Assembly (NCBI GenBank): GCA_003171315.1 | Contig: PMYE01000191.1 | Location: forward strand, 1-34,954 | Direction of reading: 5' to 3' | DNA length: 34,954 nt | DNA from: Acidobacteriaceae bacterium | GTDB taxonomy: Bacteria > Acidobacteriota > Terriglobia > Terriglobales > Acidobacteriaceae | Part shown: one piece after another, positions 6,847 through 14,589 of the stretch | Layout: each line of letters begins with the position of its first letter | How positions within the stretch are numbered: position 1 is the first letter of the stretch | Notes under the pieces: model-generated | Database searches by the model: none | Seen by the model: only the letters and a program-made list of their open reading frames with translations | Told to the model about the DNA's origin: nothing | Position numbers and translations under genes: made by a program

Positions 6847-7653
6847 CTATTGCGGCGGCGAGTTGCGCGGAACGGTGGGCGGAGCGCCGCCCATCATTCC
6901 GCCCACGTTCACGGTAGCCGCGGTAAAGATCCCATCCTTCACGGCGCCATCGACGCGAATCGTGTCGCCTACCTGAATATCGGCCAGAGTCACGGGCTCA
7001 CGACGCTTGCGAAACTCCGTATTCTCATCGGCGACGAACGTGTGCGGGGCGTTGTCGAGCACGCCGGTGAGCGCGATCTTCGTGCCCTCGATGGAGGTGA
7101 CCTTGCCCATCAGCCAGGTCTTGCCGAAGTTGGCCTCCATGGCGCGCATCTGCTGGGCAACTTCGGGATCGAGCTGCACCACAAATGTGGCGGCGACGGA
7201 TTTCGCGGCTATATCCACGTCGCCCATCACGCGAATCGTGTCGCCCGTTTTGATGGCGGAGGATTGGATTTCCTGGGGCGGATTCCCTCTGCCGTTGCGC
7301 ATACCGTCGCCGGCGCCTTGACCGCCGCTCATGCCCATGCCTTGACCACCGCCTGGTCCGCGCATTCCGGCCACCTGCTTGATGAAGCGTGTGTCAGCGG
7401 TGAAGTGGACGGTGTAGACGTCGCCTGCATCGGTCTTGATGGTGTAGCGATCCGTCGCCACTTGCGTGACGGAGCCCATCAGGCCGCGGCCCATCATGCC
7501 CATTCCGCCGCCAGAGCCGCGGTGGCCGTAGCTGCCGCCGGTTTGCTGAGAGGGATTCCGGCCAGACGGAGGGGCCGAAGCGGAATCCTGAGCGACGGCT
7601 GCGGCAGTGAAAGCAAAGGCGGCGAGCATTGCGAGCAAGAAGCGGGGTTTCAT
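6847..7653 (-). CDS. Secreted DUF5666-domain protein
   Basis: The 268-residue product has a clear signal peptide (cleavage after about AVAQ, residue 22). A Gly/Met/Ser-rich linker (about 35-60) is followed by two units of the small beta-barrel fold typical of DUF5666. Each unit contains a GxVTxV/GKVTSI strand, a TxF strand and a KTGDTIRV or QVGDTIRVDG strand (about residues 60-165 and 178-260). A second Gly/Met-rich loop interrupts the first unit. DUF5666 proteins are common in acidobacterial envelopes, and no enzymatic role is established. AGGAG lies 5 bases before ATG 7653. It may be co-transcribed with the TPR gene upstream, about 100 bases away. Confidence 0.82.
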   Translation of the reverse strand: MKPRFLLAMLAAFAFTAAAVAQDSASAPPSGRNPSQQTGGSYGHRGSGGGMGMMGRGLMGSVTQVATDRYTIKTDAGDVYTVHFTADTRFIKQVAGMRGPGGGQGMGMSGGQGAGDGMRNGRGNPPQEIQSSAIKTGDTIRVMGDVDIAAKSVAATFVVQLDPEVAQQMRAMEANFGKTWLMGKVTSIEGTKIALTGVLDNAPHTFVADENTEFRKRREPVTLADIQVGDTIRVDGAVKDGIFTAATVNVGGMMGGAPPTVPRNSPPQ

Positions 7654-7752
7654 AGGAACTCCTGAGTGGCCGAGCGGCCAACCTAACAGATAGATAGACG
7701 AATGAAACGCGGCGGGAGACGAAGCGCCGTTTCCAGGCGAGGCTGCGGGCGC

Positions 7753-8535
7753 CTATTGCTTACTTTGTTCGGCGAGCAACTGCTGGAAGGCCGGATTGGA
7801 GCGCAGGCTGGCGAACTCGCTGTCAATCAGGACTTTTTTGCGCGTCGTGAAACCCTCATCCAGCGCCAGGCGGAGGTATTGGACCGCGCAATCGGCATAC
7901 CCGGCGCGTGCGCAACCCGCCGCCATGTAGTAGTTCATGGCGCCGCGCTCCTGCACATCGGAGGGGTTTTCGACACTCGGACTCGTGTGAGCGGTGAAGA
8001 TCTGCGGATCGATGGCCAGGGCCTTCTGGTAGGCCTGCCAACCTTTGTTGTACTTATGCTGCGCCAGGTAGTTCGTGCCGAGGTTCTTTAGAGTGATGGC
8101 GGAGCGGGGGTCGAGCTTGAGGGCTTTGCGATACATACGGTCTGCTTGTCCGTACTGCTTCTGCGAGGCGTAGATGGTGCCCAGATTGTTCAGAACGTCA
8201 GGATTGCCGGGATCGAGCTTGAGCGATTCCCTGTAGCATCGCGTGGCGTCTCTGGAATTGAACATCATTTGGTAGGCGATGCCCATCTTATTCCAGATGC
8301 CGGCCGTCCTCTGCGGTGCTTTGGCGTAGGCCGCAATGGCGGCCTGGTAGCGCTGACGAGCCGAGAGCGAGTCGCCAATTTGCTCGGGGGTAGGTTGAAT
8401 CGGCGAGGGGGTGGCAGCGGTGGCCGGAACCGGAGCCTGGCCCTCTTCCTGGGCCGGCAGCAGCCAAGGCGCCGCAAAAGAAAGAGCGGCCAGCGCGGCA
8501 GCCAGGATCCATCGGTTTGGTTGGAGCGTGAACAC
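7753..8535 (-). CDS. Exported TPR-repeat protein
   Basis: The 260-residue product has an N-terminal hydrophobic signal (about 11-30, ending LLPAQ), an Ala/Pro linker, and three to four tetratricopeptide repeats (about 58-185) with the usual alternation of small and aromatic residues, for example PDVLNNLGTIYASQKQYGQA and the matching unit after it. The C-terminal third continues helical, with Cys pairs (GCARAGYADC). TPRs bind partner proteins, here probably in the periplasm; the partner is unknown. The start is GTG 8535 with AGGAGG 4 bases upstream. The gene diverges from egtB across a 300-base gap with no repeat or obvious operator. Confidence 0.8.
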   Translation of the reverse strand: MFTLQPNRWILAAALAALSFAAPWLLPAQEEGQAPVPATAATPSPIQPTPEQIGDSLSARQRYQAAIAAYAKAPQRTAGIWNKMGIAYQMMFNSRDATRCYRESLKLDPGNPDVLNNLGTIYASQKQYGQADRMYRKALKLDPRSAITLKNLGTNYLAQHKYNKGWQAYQKALAIDPQIFTAHTSPSVENPSDVQERGAMNYYMAAGCARAGYADCAVQYLRLALDEGFTTRKKVLIDSEFASLRSNPAFQQLLAEQSKQ

Positions 8536-8834
8536 AGTCCCTCCTGTCGACGCGGCCAGGGGGCGACAAAACCGTCAGATCGTCCGGTGAAATTAGAGCA
8601 CCATTCCACAACAAATTCCAGCCTAGAGCGCACCCCTGCTCCCATGCCTTGCAAAGGCTCGACAACGGCCTGAAAGGTTCTGGTGGATATCGCACGATCT
8701 TCCGCGAAAGGATGTGACGGACGGAGTTGAAGTTGGCGGTGAAAAAAGGCCCGGCCGGGTTTGCCCGGCGGCCCCGAAAAGACAGTCAAATTCATGAAAA
8801 TGGGCTACACTCACCGCAGACGGGAGGACATACC

Positions 8835-10124
8835 GTGAGCACAGCCGGCGTTTCCAGGCCGCAACCGGAGATTGGCCATCGTTTCAACGAGGTGCGGCAG
8901 CGCACGCTTGCTTTGTGCGAGCCGCTGACGCCGGAGGACATGATGGTGCAGTCGTGCCCCGAGGCCTCGCCGGCCAAGTGGCACCTGGCCCACACGACGT
9001 GGTTCTTCGAGTCGTTCGTGCTTGGGGAGTTCCTGCCGGGTTACCGGCTCTTCCACGAGGACTTTCCGTGGCTCTTCAACAGCTATTACGAGAGTTTTTC
9101 GGCGTTTCCCGAGAAGCGGCTGCGGTCGTCGTTTTCACGGCCGGGACTCGAGGAGGTTTTGCGCTACCGCGCGCACGTAGACGCGGCCATGGAGCGGCTG
9201 TTTGAGCGAGAGCCGGAGCCTGAGGCGCTGCGGCGGATCGAGCTGGGCGTGAATCACGAGGAGCAGCACCAGGAGCTGCTGCTGACCGACATTCTGAACG
9301 CGTTTTTCACCAATCCGCTGCGGCCGAAGTACAGGGAACAGGGATCAGGGGTCAGGGATCAGAAAACCGGGAGTGGGGAACAGCGGATCGCGCTCAAATT
9401 TCTGGAGTTCGAGGGTGGGCTGAAAGAGGCGGGACACGCGGGCGAGGGGTTCTGCTACGACAACGAGCTGCCGCGGCATCGCGTGTGGCTAGAGCCGTAC
9501 AAGCTGGCCGACCGGCTGGTGACGTGCGGGGAGTTTGCGGAATTCATGGCCGACGGAGGCTACCGGAGGGCGGAGTTGTGGCTTTCAGCGGGGTGGGATG
9601 CGGTGAAGGCAAACGGATGGCGCGCGCCGCTCTACTGGACGGAGAAAGACGGCGCATGGAGCGTGTTTACGCTGCGCGGCGAGCAGCCGTTGGAGAGGCT
9701 TAAAGCCGCGCCGGTGAGCCAGATAAGTTTTTACGAGGCAGACGCTTACGCGCGCTGGGCGGGCCACCGGCTGCCCACGGAGTTCGAGTGGGAGGCGGCA
9801 GTGGAAGGCCAAACAGTGGAGGGGAACCTGCTGGATTCCGGGCGGCTCATGACGGCTTCTACAGAACTCATCCAAAACGAGAACGGTGCGAAGCACTGGT
9901 ACGGGGACTGCTGGGTGTGGACGAGCAGCGCTTACCTGGGTTATCCGGGATTCCAGCCGCTTGCGGGCGCGCTGGGCGAATACAACGGCAAGTTCATGAG
10001 CGGGCAGATGGTTCTGCGGGGCGGATCGTGCGCGACGCCGGCACGACACATCCGCGTGAGCTACCGCAACTTCTTTGCGCCAGAGACGAGGTGGCAGTTT
10101 TCCGGCATAAGGCTGGCGTCCTAA
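8835..10124 (+). CDS. egtB: Hercynine oxygenase EgtB (sulfoxide synthase)
   Basis: EgtB is a non-heme iron enzyme that joins a thiol donor (cysteine or gamma-glutamylcysteine) to hercynine and oxidises it, the key step of ergothioneine synthesis. The 429-residue product has the DinB-like helical domain with the iron ligands: KWHLAHTTW (H50/H53 region) and NHEEQHQELLL (H141, H145). The C-terminal formylglycine-generating-enzyme-type domain includes RLPTEFEWEAA, WEWTSS-like CWVWTSS and VLRGGSC. GTG 8835 is chosen because GGGAGGA lies 6 bases upstream; the open frame before it is unlike the family. egtD follows after 30 bases. No egtA or egtC is nearby, which fits cysteine-using EgtB types, by inference. 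A short intergenic-type repeat is embedded in frame near residues 166-183. Confidence 0.93.
   Translation: MSTAGVSRPQPEIGHRFNEVRQRTLALCEPLTPEDMMVQSCPEASPAKWHLAHTTWFFESFVLGEFLPGYRLFHEDFPWLFNSYYESFSAFPEKRLRSSFSRPGLEEVLRYRAHVDAAMERLFEREPEPEALRRIELGVNHEEQHQELLLTDILNAFFTNPLRPKYREQGSGVRDQKTGSGEQRIALKFLEFEGGLKEAGHAGEGFCYDNELPRHRVWLEPYKLADRLVTCGEFAEFMADGGYRRAELWLSAGWDAVKANGWRAPLYWTEKDGAWSVFTLRGEQPLERLKAAPVSQISFYEADAYARWAGHRLPTEFEWEAAVEGQTVEGNLLDSGRLMTASTELIQNENGAKHWYGDCWVWTSSAYLGYPGFQPLAGALGEYNGKFMSGQMVLRGGSCATPARHIRVSYRNFFAPETRWQFSGIRLAS
9332..9381. repeat. In-frame GATCAGGG-type repeat within egtB
   Basis: CAGGGATCAGGGGTCAG (9339-9355), then GATCAGAAAA, matches the intergenic copy at 2979-3006 with only a few changes. 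It encodes residues about 166-183 of EgtB (REQGSGVRDQKTGSGEQ), a hydrophilic stretch lying between the iron-binding helical domain and the C-terminal domain. The frame is kept. Confidence 0.75.
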
Positions 10125-10154
10125 GCGCTCCGGGCGCATCCAACGGAAGAGCAG

Positions 10155-11144
10155 ATGAGCACAGCTTCCCTTGCCCCAGTACTTGAAATCGATCAACGCG
10201 CCGCCGCGGCGGTTCGCGCAGGACTCACCTCGCGGCCCAAGCGTCTGCCTGCCTGGCTGTTCTACGATCAGGCCGGTTCACGGCTATTCGAAACCATCAC
10301 GGAACTGCCCGAGTACTATCTGACGCGGACGGAGAGGGGGATTCTGGCGGCGAACGCGGGAGAGATGGTGGCGCGAGCGGCGGACGGCGCACGGCTGCGC
10401 ATTACGGAGCTGGGCGCGGGGTCGGCGGACAAAACGCGGCTGCTGCTCAGGGCCGCGGTGGAGCGGCAGGGAACGGTGCTCTATGAGCCGGTCGACGTGT
10501 CGGCGAGCGCGCTGGATGGAGCGAAGCAGCGGATTGAACGCGAGATCGCGGGCGTGACGGTGACGCCGCGCGCGATGGACTACACAGACGGCGACGGACG
10601 CAGGTTCGATTTGGGCGCGTCGGATGGCGGCGAGCGGCGGCTCGTGCTCTACATTGGATCGAGCATCGGGAACTTTGAGCCGGGCGAGGCTTTACGACTG
10701 GTGCGGCGGGTGAGAGCAGGACTCGAGACGGGCGATGGGCTGCTCCTGGGCGTGGATCTGGTGAAGGACGAAGCAACGCTGGTGGCCGCTTACGACGATG
10801 CGGCGGGCGTGACCGCGGCCTTCAATCGCAACGTACTGATCAGGCTGAATCGCGAGCTGGACGCGGACTTCGGTGCGGAGGCCTTCGCGCACCGCGCGGT
10901 GTGGAATGCGCGCGAGTCGCGGATGGAGATGCACCTGGTGAGCCGAATCGCCCAGCAGGTGAGCGCCGGCGCGCTGGATTTGACCGTCGAGTTCGCTGCC
11001 GGCGAGACGATCCACACCGAGAACAGCTACAAGTACGCGCCCGGCCAGGCGGAGGCGCTGCTGGCCGAGGCGGGATTTCGCGCGGAGGCGACGTGGACGG
11101 ACGCGCGGGGGTGGTTCGCGGTGTGTTTGGGGCGGGCGGAGTAG
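10155..11144 (+). CDS. egtD: L-histidine N-alpha-methyltransferase EgtD
   Basis: EgtD adds three methyl groups from S-adenosylmethionine to the alpha-amine of histidine, making hercynine, the substrate of EgtB. The 329-residue product has the family hallmarks: WLFYDQAGSRLFETITELP and YYLTRTE at the substrate-binding N-terminus, the cofactor motif ITELGAGSADKT, YIGSSIGNFEP, LLGVDLVKD, and the C-terminal ENSYKYAP segment that contacts the substrate. GGAAGAG lies 7 bases before ATG 10155. It is 30 bases after egtB and certainly in the same operon. Together the two genes make the core of a cytoplasmic ergothioneine pathway; the final C-S lyase (EgtE) is not in the window. Confidence 0.94.
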   Translation: MSTASLAPVLEIDQRAAAAVRAGLTSRPKRLPAWLFYDQAGSRLFETITELPEYYLTRTERGILAANAGEMVARAADGARLRITELGAGSADKTRLLLRAAVERQGTVLYEPVDVSASALDGAKQRIEREIAGVTVTPRAMDYTDGDGRRFDLGASDGGERRLVLYIGSSIGNFEPGEALRLVRRVRAGLETGDGLLLGVDLVKDEATLVAAYDDAAGVTAAFNRNVLIRLNRELDADFGAEAFAHRAVWNARESRMEMHLVSRIAQQVSAGALDLTVEFAAGETIHTENSYKYAPGQAEALLAEAGFRAEATWTDARGWFAVCLGRAE

Positions 11145-11162
11145 AAACGGCACCGGCTTCGA

Positions 11163-11597
11163 TCAGCCGAATACGTAGCGCTCATCGTATGTGATTCCGC
11201 AATGACGCAACAAGGCGATGAACTCCTGCTCGAAATCCCGCTTGCGATGATGCTGTTCCTGGTTGCGAATGTATTTCTTCACCGCGGGGACCTGGGAGGG
11301 GCTGACGCTGAATGCGCCATACCCTTCCTGCCAGGAGAAGCTCCGCCCCATCCAGCGAGAAGAGCTGCCCTTGAGTTTCTGGACCGCATGAGCAAGGGGG
11401 TGTTGCGCCGGGAGGACGAAAAGCAGGTGAACGTGATTGGCAGTTCCGCCGCCGGCGATCAATGAGAAGCCTTCGCCGCGCGCAATGCCTTCGAGATAGG
11501 CGTAGAGTTCTGCCATGCGTGAGGCGTCGATGAGGGGACGCCGGTCTTTGGTGCTGAAAATACAATGGATGAAATTGCTCGCGTATGTATGAGCCAT
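11163..11597 (-). CDS. REP-associated tyrosine transposase (RAYT, Y1/IS200-like)
   Basis: The 144-residue single-domain product carries the Y1 transposase signature. An HUH motif (NHVHLLF, H55 and H57) holds the metal, and the nucleophilic Tyr is in VKKYIRNQEQHHRK (Y109). GSSSRWM and WQEGYGAFSV are typical of RAYTs, which nick and join single-stranded DNA at REP palindromes. It ends ITYDERYVFG, the same style of tail as the second copy at 25153. It is convergent with egtD (18 bases between stops). Two long direct repeats begin only 8 bases upstream of its ATG, suggesting these are its substrates. Confidence 0.9.
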   Translation of the reverse strand: MAHTYASNFIHCIFSTKDRRPLIDASRMAELYAYLEGIARGEGFSLIAGGGTANHVHLLFVLPAQHPLAHAVQKLKGSSSRWMGRSFSWQEGYGAFSVSPSQVPAVKKYIRNQEQHHRKRDFEQEFIALLRHCGITYDERYVFG

Positions 11598-11604
11598 GCT
11601 GGCA

Positions 11605-11692
11605 CCGTCCCTACGGGACTCCCATTCTACACTGGATCGACTTTACCCCACGCTGAAGCGCGGGGCTAACGAACACTGCGCCTACGGCGCGG
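11605..11692. repeat. Long direct repeat next to RAYT, copy 1
   Basis: This 88-base unit contains CCGTCCCTACGGGACTCCCA, then a region with CGCTGAAGCGCGGGGCTAAC and CTGCGCCTACGGCGCGG. It forms at least three small palindromes (CCC/GGG around TACG; CGCTGAAGCG; CGCCTACGGCG). It repeats almost unchanged 160 bases later. A minus-strand frame through both copies is open but only mirrors the repeat. Confidence 0.8.
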
Positions 11693-11764
11693 GTGTGCGG
11701 TGAACGCGTTAATTCCGCGCGAAACCTTCCATACGCCGAAGAACGGGTTCCAGCTTTCAGAGCG

Positions 11765-11851
11765 CCGTCCCTACGGGACTCCCATTCTACACGGGATCGA
11801 CTTTCCCCACGCTGAAGCGCGGGGCTAACGAACGCTGCGCCTACGGCGCGG
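11765..11851. repeat. Long direct repeat next to RAYT, copy 2
   Basis: This second copy of the 11605-11692 unit differs at only a few positions (ACTGG/ACGGG, TTTACCCC/TTTCCCC, AACACTG/AACGCTG). The roughly 70 bases between copies, and the 110 bases from here to the alpha-galactosidase stop, show no gene. Confidence 0.8.
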
Positions 11852-11965
11852 TGAGTGATGCGCAGGCTTGACGAGGTTGTGGCCGCCAACACCACGGATC
11901 GAGTGAGAAGCCTGAAGACAGGAACACCTTGGGCGCAGAAGTGGTCCGCAGCGTGAGCCGGGCTA

Positions 11966-13204
11966 CTACGGCGCTGCGATCCTCACCAGTAGAATGTCGT
12001 GGCTGGGGATTTCGAGCGGCATGTTATCGGTGAGGGTGATCGGCTTGCCGGTCCAGAGGTCTTTGGCCTTTAGCGGGCCGTGCAGTCCGAGTTTGGCCAG
12101 GCTCAGGTGGAAAGGATGCGTGGAGTAGCGGTCGCTGCCGGCGTTGACGACTGCAATGGCCATGGCTCCACCGGAGAGATGGCGCGTCCAAACGTCCACT
12201 TCGCCTTCGGAGTAAGCGCGCGTGGCTTCGCGGCCGAGACGATCCTGGTCGATGGCGATGACGTCGCGATTGGTGAGAATGGCGCGAACCTGGGGCGTCA
12301 TGTTGGGCAGGTCGTTGCCGGCTAAGAGCGGCGCGGCGAGCATGGCCCACATGGAAAAATGCGTGCGATTCTCGGCCAGCGAGAGTTTGCCGTTGCCAAC
12401 TTCGAGCATGTCGGGATCGTTCCAGTGGCCGGGGCCCGCGTATGGGGCCAGGCCAGCCTGCTCGTTGAGGAGGGTATACATGCTGTTCCAGTTGGGCTGG
12501 ATGTCGTCGGTGGTGCGCCAGAGATTCGCGCCGACCTGCGGACCCCACTCCCACACCGCGTCCCATCCGTACTGGCAGAGCGAATAGACGATGGGCCGGC
12601 CGGTGGCTTTGAGCGCTTTGTCCATCTTGCCGTAGGCCGCGATCATCAGGCGCATCTGCGCGGCCTTGTCGTTGGGCGCCTGTATCATCATCACCTCGGG
12701 GATGTAGCTGCACAGGTCGTATTTCAGATAGTCGATGCCCCAGGAGGCGTAGAGCTGCGCGTCCTGCACTTCGTGACCGAGCGAGCCCGCATAGCCGGCG
12801 CAGGTCTGGGGTCCCGGCGAAGAGTAGATGCCGAGCTTGAGCCCCTTCGAGTGGACGTAGTCGGCCAGCGCCTTCATGCCGGGGAACTTCGAGTTGGAGT
12901 GCAGCACACCGTTCGAGTCGCGCTCACCCTCCCAGGTGTCGTCGATGTTGATGTAGACGTAGCCCGCGCCTTTCATGCCGGTGGCGACGAGCTGATCGGC
13001 GGCGTTGCGGATGTCCTGATCGGAGACGCGGCCGGCGAAAAAGTTCCAACTGTTCCAGCCCATGGGCGGGGTTTGCGCCACCGGCGGCGGGGCAGCCTTT
13101 TGGACTGGTTTCCGGGGAACCTTCGGCGCTGCGGGCGCTTGCGCGGCAGCGGTAAGGGAGCAAAGCGCGAGAAGGGCAGCAGGTAGAGCGGCAGCAAGAC
13201 GCAT
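11966..13204 (-). CDS. Secreted GH27 alpha-galactosidase
   Basis: A retaining glycoside hydrolase that removes terminal alpha-1,6-galactose from oligosaccharides or galactomannan. From ATG 13204 the product is 412 residues with a signal peptide (about 1-22) and a Pro/Ala linker. The catalytic barrel opens with PPMGWNSWNFF, has the nucleophile in DYLKYDLCS (D163) and the acid/base in WRTTDDIQ (D234), and contains GHWNDPDMLEVGNG. A C-terminal beta-sandwich (about 330-412) completes the usual GH27 form. AGGAG lies about 8 bases before 13204; the frame extends to 13300 but those residues precede a perfect signal peptide. It lies 87 bases downstream of the M29 peptidase gene, same strand. Confidence 0.93.
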   Translation of the reverse strand: MRLAAALPAALLALCSLTAAAQAPAAPKVPRKPVQKAAPPPVAQTPPMGWNSWNFFAGRVSDQDIRNAADQLVATGMKGAGYVYINIDDTWEGERDSNGVLHSNSKFPGMKALADYVHSKGLKLGIYSSPGPQTCAGYAGSLGHEVQDAQLYASWGIDYLKYDLCSYIPEVMMIQAPNDKAAQMRLMIAAYGKMDKALKATGRPIVYSLCQYGWDAVWEWGPQVGANLWRTTDDIQPNWNSMYTLLNEQAGLAPYAGPGHWNDPDMLEVGNGKLSLAENRTHFSMWAMLAAPLLAGNDLPNMTPQVRAILTNRDVIAIDQDRLGREATRAYSEGEVDVWTRHLSGGAMAIAVVNAGSDRYSTHPFHLSLAKLGLHGPLKAKDLWTGKPITLTDNMPLEIPSHDILLVRIAAP

Positions 13205-13290
13205 GGCAGAGAACTCCTGAAAAAATGAAAACTTTTTCAGTGAAATCCTACGCTGCGATTCCAGGGTTGGGCAATGGCTAGGAACGCTGT

Positions 13291-14565
13291 TTACGCCCAT
13301 TCGCCATGGCGCATGAGGGGCTCCGCAGATCCGGAAGCGGTGACGCCATCGATATCGAGCCGGTCAGAGCCGATCATCCAGTCGACATGGATCAGGCTTT
13401 GGTTTGCGCCTTTGGCGGCGAGCTCGTCGGGGGTGAGCTTCTCGCCGCCGCGCAGGCAGGATGCGTAGGCCTGACCCAAGGCGATGTGCGACGCGGCGTT
13501 CTCGTCAAACAGTGTGTTGGAGAAGACGATGCCGCTGCGCGCGATGGGCGACGAATGCGGGACCAGGGCCACTTCGCCCAGGCGGCGCGCGCCTTCGTCG
13601 GTTTCGATGAGCTTTTGCAGCACTTCCTGGCCCCGGGTTGCGCGCGCCTCGACGATGCGCCCGCGCTCAAAGCGAACCTGAATGCCTTCGATCATGGTTC
13701 CCTGATGCGAGAGGGGCTTGGTTGCAGTAACCGTGCCATCGGCGCGGTCTTTGTGGGGCATGGAGAAGATTTCTTCCGTGGGCAGATTGGGGATGCAGTA
13801 AAAGCCGTTTTGCGCATGCGATCCGCCGCCAAGCCAGAGATGGTCTTGAGGAAGGCCGAGACGAAAATCGGTGCCGGGACCGCGATATTGCAGAGCCGCA
13901 TAGCGCTTTTCATTCAGGCGTGCGGCGCGGCGGCGCAGATCGGCGTCGTGCGCCTTCCACGCGCTGACGGGATCGGTGGTATGAATGCGCGAGGCCTCGA
14001 AGATTGCATCCCAGAGTTTGGCGAGAGCCGCATCGGGCGCATCGCCGGGGAACACGGCTGCCGCCCACGCGGGCGTGGCGCCGGCAACGATGGTCCAGTT
14101 GATCTGGTGGCGCGTGATGAGTTCGAGGGCCGGCCGATAGGCCTGCGAGAGCGCGCGATTGGCGCGGCTCACCTTTTCAGGGTCTTGCTGCGACAGCAGC
14201 ATGGGGTTGCCGCCGGCGATGGCCAGCCGCGCCGTTCCGCTCTTGAACGCCGCGGCCATTCCGTCGTAGAGCCAGGCGGCGGCGCGATCGAAACTCTCGC
14301 CGGGGGCGAAGCGATAGCGCATGAGCGCGGATTCTTCGTCGGTGAAGAGCGTGGTGACCAGCGCAGCGCCGGCGCGGTAGGCGTGCTCGGTAATGCGGCG
14401 CGCCAGCGGCAGCGCGTCGATCGACGCGGTCATCAGGAGCTCCTGGCCGGGCTGAAGGCCGAGGCCGACCTTGACGGCGACCTCGGCTAATTGGTCGAGC
14501 TTTTGCTCATGGGTGCGCTGTTGGGTAATGGCGGCCTTCTCAGGCATGGGATCGGTGCGCGGCAT
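13291..14565 (-). CDS. M29-family aminopeptidase (AmpS/aminopeptidase T-like)
   Basis: The 424-residue product matches M29 metallo-aminopeptidases in length and layout. These are cytoplasmic enzymes that release N-terminal residues using two metal ions. The N-terminal half holds a Rossmann-like domain (KVGLGLQPGQELLMTASIDA ... ARRITEHAYRAGAALVTTLF). The C-terminal metal-binding half has NLPTEEIFSMPHKDRADGTV, GEVALVPHSSPI, SNTLFDENAASHIALGQAY and SLIHVDWMIGS, which supply the expected Glu, His and Asp ligands. No signal peptide is seen. It starts 24 bases before the RND gene stop boundary and probably rides on that transcript; ATG 14547 is an alternative start. Confidence 0.9.
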   Translation of the reverse strand: MPRTDPMPEKAAITQQRTHEQKLDQLAEVAVKVGLGLQPGQELLMTASIDALPLARRITEHAYRAGAALVTTLFTDEESALMRYRFAPGESFDRAAAWLYDGMAAAFKSGTARLAIAGGNPMLLSQQDPEKVSRANRALSQAYRPALELITRHQINWTIVAGATPAWAAAVFPGDAPDAALAKLWDAIFEASRIHTTDPVSAWKAHDADLRRRAARLNEKRYAALQYRGPGTDFRLGLPQDHLWLGGGSHAQNGFYCIPNLPTEEIFSMPHKDRADGTVTATKPLSHQGTMIEGIQVRFERGRIVEARATRGQEVLQKLIETDEGARRLGEVALVPHSSPIARSGIVFSNTLFDENAASHIALGQAYASCLRGGEKLTPDELAAKGANQSLIHVDWMIGSDRLDIDGVTASGSAEPLMRHGEWA

Positions 14566-14589
14566 AGGTCTATTCTGCCACGCGCTGCG

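Noticed and set aside
11611-11895. 94-codon minus-strand frame over the direct repeats
   Set aside because: Its two internal protein repeats simply mirror the DNA repeats; such frames are not evidence of a gene.
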